A stretch of DNA of 64,000 bases, from the NCBI GenBank assembly GCA_028290545.1, contig JAQGJP010000103.1:1-64000 (forward strand). Direction: 5' to 3'. This stretch comes from Rhizobium sp. GTDB taxonomy: Bacteria; Pseudomonadota; Alphaproteobacteria; Rhizobiales; Rhizobiaceae. The notes under the pieces are model-generated. The model worked only from the letters and a program-made list of their open reading frames with translations, was not told the origin of the DNA and did not search any database. Positions within the stretch are counted from its first letter, which is position 1. Every line of letters starts with the position of its first letter. A program made the position numbers and the translations under genes. Of the stretch, positions 59,435 to 64,000 are shown piece after piece.

Positions 59435-60880
59435 TCACGTCTCCAGGGAGCGTGCTGCGAGAGCGCGGCTTCCTGCGGCGATTGCGAGCGCAACGACGAT
59501 CAGCATTGCCGCGACTGCGAAGGTGATCTGCATGCCTGACGCTACGGCCCCGGGACGGGCCGTTGTGATCTCGATGGTCGCCGATGCGAGCGCGAACACA
59601 GCGCCCATCACCGATGCACCGGTGATGAGCCCGAGGTTGCGAGACAGATTGAGCAGCCCGGACATGACGCCCCGCTTGTCCGGGCGGATATCAATCATGA
59701 CGGCGGTGTTGTTGGCTGCCTGAAACAGCGCATAGCCGTGGGTCAAGACGGCAATGGCAGCAATGTAGCCCGCGATCCCGAACAGCACCGGAAGCACGGA
59801 AAGAGCAATTGAACCGGCCGCCATTGCTATAAGTCCAACGGTGACCATGAATGGCGCGCCCAGGCGGTCGACAATTCGGCCTGCCAGGACACCGCTCAGT
59901 GCGGAGATGATTGGGCCGATCGACATGACAATGCCAACGAGAGCCGCGTCGAGCCCGAGCGCACGGGAGAGATAGAACGGCCCGACCACCAGCGTCGCCA
60001 TCATCACCGTCGAGACGAGCGCGCTGATCGTCAGGCTCGCGCTCAACATGGGATCGCGGAACATTGCCAATTGGATCAAAGGCGATGCTGCTCTCGCCTC
60101 TACGAGCATGAAGAGACCAACTCCGACCGCGGCAGCCAACAGCAAAGCCATATTGAACGGACCGAAACTGCCGCGCCCCATCGTCATGGCGAGTGCATAA
60201 GCCGTTAGCGTCAGAGCAAGTAGCAACGTGCCCAACGTATCAAAGCGGGGTCGATCCGTCTTTGACCCCCCGATATCAACGGGCAGGTAGCGATAGGCGA
60301 GAAGGAACGTAAGGAAACCCAGCGGTACGTTGACGAGGAAGATAGCCCGCCAACCGAATTCGGCGATCAGAACCCCGCCGAGCGATGGACCGAGCGCGGT
60401 GCCGAGCGCTGACATCGTTCCGAGCAAACCCATGGCACGACCGGTCCTTGCCTTCGGAACCGTCTCACCGACAAAGGCCATGCTGAGGGCCATCATGACG
60501 GCCGCGCCCAAGCCCTGCACCGCCCGGGCGGCAATCAGCAGCCACAGCGACGGTGCTGCGCCGCACAAGGCAGAGGCTGCTGTGAACAGGAAGATTCCCG
60601 CCAGCAGCAGCCGCCGGCGGCCAGTGATGTCACCCAGCCGACCGACGCTGACGATCAGGGTGGTGATGGCAAGGAGATAAGCCAGCACGACCCACTGGAC
60701 GTTCTGGAAGGAGGCGTTGAACGCCTGAGCCAATGTCGGCAGGCCAACATTGGCGATGCTGGTGCCGAGCGAGGACAGCAACATGGATAGCGAAAGGCTG
60801 GCGAGAGCCCAACGTAAGGAAATAGTCCGTTCCGCGCTGCCCGCTGCTGGCTCATCTCGTTCTGCAATGACTCTCTTCAA
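59435..60880 (-). CDS. MFS drug exporter (DHA2/EmrB-like, 14 TM)
   Basis: A major-facilitator exporter of about 481 residues with about 14 membrane segments. Landmarks: SMLLSSLGTSIANVGLPTLAQAF, QWVVLAYLLAITTLIVSVGRLGDITGRRR (motif A), GLGAAVMMALSMAFVGE and GLLGTMSALGTALGPSLGGVL (motif C of antiporters). The frame is open from ATG 60946, but I prefer TTG 60880 with GGAG 6 nt upstream, because a perfect inverted repeat at 60896-60923 would otherwise fall in coding sequence. It is divergent from a LysR gene, its likely regulator. Confidence 0.85.
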   Translation of the reverse strand: MKRVIAERDEPAAGSAERTISLRWALASLSLSMLLSSLGTSIANVGLPTLAQAFNASFQNVQWVVLAYLLAITTLIVSVGRLGDITGRRRLLLAGIFLFTAASALCGAAPSLWLLIAARAVQGLGAAVMMALSMAFVGETVPKARTGRAMGLLGTMSALGTALGPSLGGVLIAEFGWRAIFLVNVPLGFLTFLLAYRYLPVDIGGSKTDRPRFDTLGTLLLALTLTAYALAMTMGRGSFGPFNMALLLAAAVGVGLFMLVEARAASPLIQLAMFRDPMLSASLTISALVSTVMMATLVVGPFYLSRALGLDAALVGIVMSIGPIISALSGVLAGRIVDRLGAPFMVTVGLIAMAAGSIALSVLPVLFGIAGYIAAIAVLTHGYALFQAANNTAVMIDIRPDKRGVMSGLLNLSRNLGLITGASVMGAVFALASATIEITTARPGAVASGMQITFAVAAMLIVVALAIAAGSRALAARSLET

Positions 60881-60895
60881 CACGAACTCCGTTTG

Positions 60896-60923
60896 CTGTC
60901 GGCTCCCGAAACGGAGCCGACAG
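60896..60923. promoter_or_regulatory. perfect 11-bp inverted repeat before the exporter gene
   Basis: CTGTCGGCTCC (60896-60906) and GGAGCCGACAG (60913-60923) are separated by 6 nt. It lies 15 nt upstream of the preferred TTG start, so it could be an operator or an RNA hairpin that controls translation of the exporter. Confidence 0.5.
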
Positions 60924-61025
60924 AAACCTAGTCCTTTCCTTGACATGGCGGAACACGCACCATTTGCACTTTATTATTGCGCTTGACGCTATGCCAAATC
61001 GTGCCAGTCATGCTACGATCGGCAT

Positions 61026-61958
61026 ATGTCGCATCCCGATCTCAATCTTCTCGTCACTCTTGATGTGCTGCTGACGGAAGGCAGCGTGACACGCGCCGCC
61101 AAAAGGTTGCGGCTCAGCCCGTCGGCGATGAGCCGCGCGCTGGCGCGTTTGCGTGAGACGACGGGCGATCCACTGCTGGTCCGGGCTGGACGCAGCCTTG
61201 TTCCGACACCCCGAGCGCTCGAACTCCGCGAGCGCGTCGGTCAGCTTGTGCAGGACGCGAGAGCCGCTCTGCGTCCTGTTGAGACGCTCGACTTGCAACG
61301 GCTTGTGCGAACGTTCACGCTCAGAAACAGGGATGGCTTTGTTGAGAGTTTCGGACCGGGTCTCATTGCGCGCGTGGGCGAACAAGCACCGGGCGTTCGT
61401 CTGCGTTTTGTACCGAAGCTCGACAAGGACAGCACGCCGTTGCGCGACGGCAGCGTCGACCTGGAAACAGGCGTCGTCGGAAAGACCGTAGGGCCGGAGG
61501 TGCGCGCGCAGGCGCTGTTCCGTGATCGTTTCGTCGGTGTCGTTCGGATGGGGCATCCGTTAAGTGAGGTCACGATCACGCCCGCCCGTTATGCCGCCGG
61601 CCGGCACATCCTCATCTCCCGCCGTGGGCTCGACAGGGGTCCGATCGATGATGCCCTCGAGCCGTTGGGGCTGAAACGGGAGATCGTGACGGTCGTCGGT
61701 GGCTTTTCGGAAGCCCTGGCTCTGGCGCGTGCCTCGGACCTGATCGCCAGTGTTCTCGATCGACACACCGGAGCCTCGCGCGCCGGGATGCACAGTTTTT
61801 CCCTTCCCGTACCCATGCCGGAGATAACGGTCTCATTGCTCTGGCATCCGCGGCTGGATGCCGATCCAGCGCATCGCTGGCTGCGCGGCTGCGTCCGGGA
61901 CGCTTGCGCGCATATTTACAAACTGTCAGAGGCTCTCGGTACGGCGACTGTCCGGTAA
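61026..61958 (+). CDS. LysR-family regulator (NodD/SyrM-like branch)
   Basis: A 310-residue LysR regulator. The N-terminus DLNLLVTLDVLLTEGSVTRAAKRLRLSPSAMSRALARLRETTGDPLLVR belongs to the branch with the DLNLL opening, shared with NodD-type and many efflux-controlling members. The ligand domain follows (DRFVGVVRMGHPLSE, AGRHILISRRG, GGFSEALALARASDLIA). It is transcribed divergently from the MFS exporter and upstream of an SDR gene; control of the exporter is the most likely role. Confidence 0.9.
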   Translation: MSHPDLNLLVTLDVLLTEGSVTRAAKRLRLSPSAMSRALARLRETTGDPLLVRAGRSLVPTPRALELRERVGQLVQDARAALRPVETLDLQRLVRTFTLRNRDGFVESFGPGLIARVGEQAPGVRLRFVPKLDKDSTPLRDGSVDLETGVVGKTVGPEVRAQALFRDRFVGVVRMGHPLSEVTITPARYAAGRHILISRRGLDRGPIDDALEPLGLKREIVTVVGGFSEALALARASDLIASVLDRHTGASRAGMHSFSLPVPMPEITVSLLWHPRLDADPAHRWLRGCVRDACAHIYKLSEALGTATVR

Positions 61959-62061
61959 AATCTGTTTACAGGGGATAGGATGCCGGCGATCCGTCCGCTG
62001 TGGATTTATGAATTCCGATATTAGCGACTACACGTTTTCAATCTTAATCAGGAATAAAAAA

Positions 62062-62829
62062 ATGACACCATTCGACACGCCCCTCGCAGGCAAGAACATC
62101 TTGGTCACGGGAGCGACCGGCGACATTGGCGCCGCCATCATTCGGCGACTGGCATCGGTAGGCGCTCGTCCTATCATCCATTTCAGCCGCAATGAACGGG
62201 CAGCCGCGTCATTGCTCGAAGGGATTGGTGGCAAAGGGTGGGTGATTCAAGCGGACCTCTCCAATCCCGCCGAGCCGGCGGCGCTCTGGGATGCCGCGAT
62301 CAGCCAAGCCGGATCGGTGCATGGGCTGGTCAACAACGCCGGAATTCGAACAGAAATTTCGATTGAGGACGAACTTGATGCCTGGCAAGCGGCCTGGATG
62401 CGGGAATTCCAGGTCGATTTGTTTTCGGCTGCTGATCTATGCCGCTCTGCTATTCGCCACTTCCGGCAGATCGGCGGCGGGCGAATCGTCAATATCGCCA
62501 GTCGCGCCGGCCAGCGGGGCTATGTCGCCGACGCCATGCCTTACGGCGCAGCGAAAGCGGCACTCAACAATCTGACGAAATCGATCGCTCGGAATTTCGG
62601 CAAAGACGGCGTGATCGCAATTGCAATCGCGCCCGGCTGGGTTCGAACCAGCATGGCGGAGAACTATGTAGCGAAACACGGCGAGGCGGCGGCTACAGCG
62701 GACATTCCCACCGGCGACTTGGCTTCGACGGAGGAGATCGCAGAACTTGTCGCCTTCGCGCTACTGCCGTCCCAACGCTCGATCAACGGCGCGACCCTTG
62801 ACGTCAACGGCGGAAGTTACGTCAGGTAG
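62062..62829 (+). CDS. short-chain dehydrogenase/reductase
   Basis: A 255-residue classical SDR with all catalytic residues: cofactor motif TGATGDIG, NNAG, Ser in NIASRAG and Tyr-x-x-x-Lys in PYGAAK, followed by IAPGWVRTSM. ATG 62062 has AGGAA 7 nt upstream; the frame is open further back but overlaps the LysR gene. It resembles 3-oxoacyl-ACP reductase-like enzymes; the substrate is unknown. Confidence 0.9.
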   Translation: MTPFDTPLAGKNILVTGATGDIGAAIIRRLASVGARPIIHFSRNERAAASLLEGIGGKGWVIQADLSNPAEPAALWDAAISQAGSVHGLVNNAGIRTEISIEDELDAWQAAWMREFQVDLFSAADLCRSAIRHFRQIGGGRIVNIASRAGQRGYVADAMPYGAAKAALNNLTKSIARNFGKDGVIAIAIAPGWVRTSMAENYVAKHGEAAATADIPTGDLASTEEIAELVAFALLPSQRSINGATLDVNGGSYVR

Positions 62830-62848
62830 ATAAACAGGCGTGATCAAT

Positions 62849-62874
62849 GCCCCAGCAGCCATGAATGCTGGGGC
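62849..62874 (+). terminator. terminator-like hairpin after the SDR gene
   Basis: GCCCCAGC (62849-62856) and GCTGGGGC (62867-62874) form a perfect 8-bp G/C stem with a 10-nt loop, 19 bp after the stop. No T-run follows. Confidence 0.6.
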
Positions 62875-63285
62875 CAGTTGCGAAAGGTCACGCGCTTCTG
62901 CTGTGCGCCAGAAGCAGGCCCTCCACCCCCTCGCAACCTGACAAGTTTTACAATGAGCGGTCCACGCATTCGACGTTTTGCTCATTGAAGCTGTCAAACG
63001 GTTGCGGAGACACGTACTGAAATAATTGTAACAAATAAACGGACACCCTGACGCGTTCATGAAACGGAGTGTAGCGATAACAACTGCCAACAATTGACAT
63101 GACATGAGAACGCACCACATCACCACCAGCGGGAGCCCGCCATCTGCGATAACGCCTCGATCCTGGACAAGTACGGCACGGGCTGGAACGATATCGAAAG
63201 CTTGCCGATCTGCACGCGTCCGACTTCATTTTCTGAGCCCATCGCGGCTCGAAACACAATACCGATAATCTAAGGATTCTTAGAC
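62875..63285. other. non-coding stretch with a possible decayed copy of the next gene's start
   Basis: No intact gene is seen. At 63104 ATGAGAACGCACCACATCACC resembles the start region of the next gene (ACGTACCACATCACC at 63292-63306), and shortly after one frame reads DNASILDKYGTG, comparable to KNASIKFDGAG. This may be a degenerate 5' copy, but the match is short. AAGGA at 63272-63276 lies where a ribosome-binding site for the next gene would be. Confidence 0.3.
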
Positions 63286-64000
63286 ATAGCGACGTACCAC
63301 ATCACCGGCCAAAACACCACGCAATACGCAGTTGATGAATCCACCGCACTCTGGGTGCTGGACAAGAATGCCTCCATCAAGTTCGACGGTGCCGGAGCAT
63401 TGCTTGAAGATGTAACGCACGCATTCAATCGCTTTGTCATCAAGGGCACGATTGAAGGCGGGCATGATTTCTCCGACTCCGGTATGTATATCCGCGGTGA
63501 AAAGTCTGAGGTTACAATTGCACGAAGCGGTGATGTCAGTGGTTACAGCGGCGTTCGGCTGGCCGGCTATAGCCCGATATTCACCAATCACGGTACAGTG
63601 AGCGGTGATGCCTATGGCGTTTATTGTGATGACGATGCGGTGATCACCAACGATGGGCGCATCAGTGGGACCTTCGCAATCTTGCTCAATGACGCAGGCG
63701 GCATTGTCACCAATGAAAGCCAGGGCAGGATCATCGCATCGGCAACCGCCGTCGAGTTGTACAGTGATGACGGAAAAGAGTCTGCGCTGACCAACCGTGG
63801 CCTGATCAAGGGCGCCGATGCGATTGTAGGCCAGACGGCAAACGATATCATTGTCAATCGTGGCGTCATGAAAGGCGGCATTGATCTGGGCGGCGGCAAT
63901 GACAGTTTCGACAATCGCGGTGGCAGCGTAAACCACAACATCGTCAGTGGTGACGGCAATGACTGGCTCATCGTCGATGATGCAAAGACGCAGATGGTCG
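63286..64000 (+). CDS. RTX/autotransporter-like repeat protein (partial, start codon ATA)
   Basis: The frame from 63286 encodes at least 238 residues and runs off the window. It begins ATYHITGQNTTQYAVDES, then KNASIKFDGAG, and continues with short beta-solenoid repeats of the form xTNxGxIxG (FTNHGTVSGDAYG, ITNDGRISGTFA, LTNRGLIKGADA). Near the edge come glycine-aspartate patches GGGNDSFDNRGG and SGDGNDWLIVDD, as in calcium-binding RTX proteins secreted by type I systems. Related Rhizobiales proteins start MATYHITG; here the ATG position reads ATA (63286-63288). A TAA lies in frame at 63271, and no ATG, GTG or TTG lies between. The gene is either broken or starts at ATA or a later codon. Confidence 0.7.
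   Translation, partial: MATYHITGQNTTQYAVDESTALWVLDKNASIKFDGAGALLEDVTHAFNRFVIKGTIEGGHDFSDSGMYIRGEKSEVTIARSGDVSGYSGVRLAGYSPIFTNHGTVSGDAYGVYCDDDAVITNDGRISGTFAILLNDAGGIVTNESQGRIIASATAVELYSDDGKESALTNRGLIKGADAIVGQTANDIIVNRGVMKGGIDLGGGNDSFDNRGGSVNHNIVSGDGNDWLIVDDAKTQMV

Overview
The window reads as a roughly 60% G+C alphaproteobacterial accessory region, most likely Rhizobiales (Rhizobium, Mesorhizobium or Agrobacterium type). The signs are PAS-rich and HWE sensor kinases, a fragment of a Rhizobium-type J-domain protein, many ABC uptake operons, a tripartite tricarboxylate transporter and a short 3' remnant of repC. The repC remnant hints at a repABC replicon, or DNA once carried on one. Species is not determinable. 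No rRNA, tRNA or CRISPR array was seen.

Layout. 1-4177 (minus): a PAS-rich hybrid sensor kinase cut by the left edge, with a CheY-like regulator upstream. 4489-5761: a gene graveyard made of an IS5-family remnant joined to a J-domain-protein fragment, the 3' end of an HWE kinase, and a response regulator that has lost its phosphoacceptor. 5967-7971: an RsbQ-like hydrolase overlapping a PAS histidine kinase. 8445-14526: a LacI regulator convergent with a five-gene operon for a sugar or glycerophosphodiester type ABC importer plus a metallophosphoesterase. 14781-16081: the 5' end of an IS6-family transposase and a hydrolase gene with a stop codon in its signal peptide.

16127-37544 is a large carboxylate-catabolism region. 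It holds two FadR-type GntR regulators, three MmgE/PrpD proteins, a complete TctCBA transporter, an SDR, a split ChrA-type transporter, a PdxA homologue, three isopropylmalate/tartrate dehydrogenase homologues, a fluoroacetate-dehalogenase-like hydrolase, an AbrB-type membrane protein and an iron-type ABC importer. The operator-like 12-mer ATTGTTGACAAT occurs perfectly at two promoters and in 10 of 12 positions at two more, tying these operons into one probable regulon.

37708-46240: the repC remnant, two overlapping LysR paralogues, and a dipeptide-type ABC operon that includes a beta-propeller protein. 46595-49503: a periplasmic molybdopterin-fold protein with a GGDEF-EAL protein. 49514-49731: the 3' end of an IS6-family transposase. 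50242-59348: an amide-utilisation operon (AmiC sensor, AmiR antiterminator, Tat-exported binding protein, fused permease, ATPase, amidase, formamidase). 59435-62829: an MFS exporter, a divergent LysR regulator and an SDR. From 63286 an RTX-like secreted repeat protein runs off the right edge; its expected start codon reads ATA.
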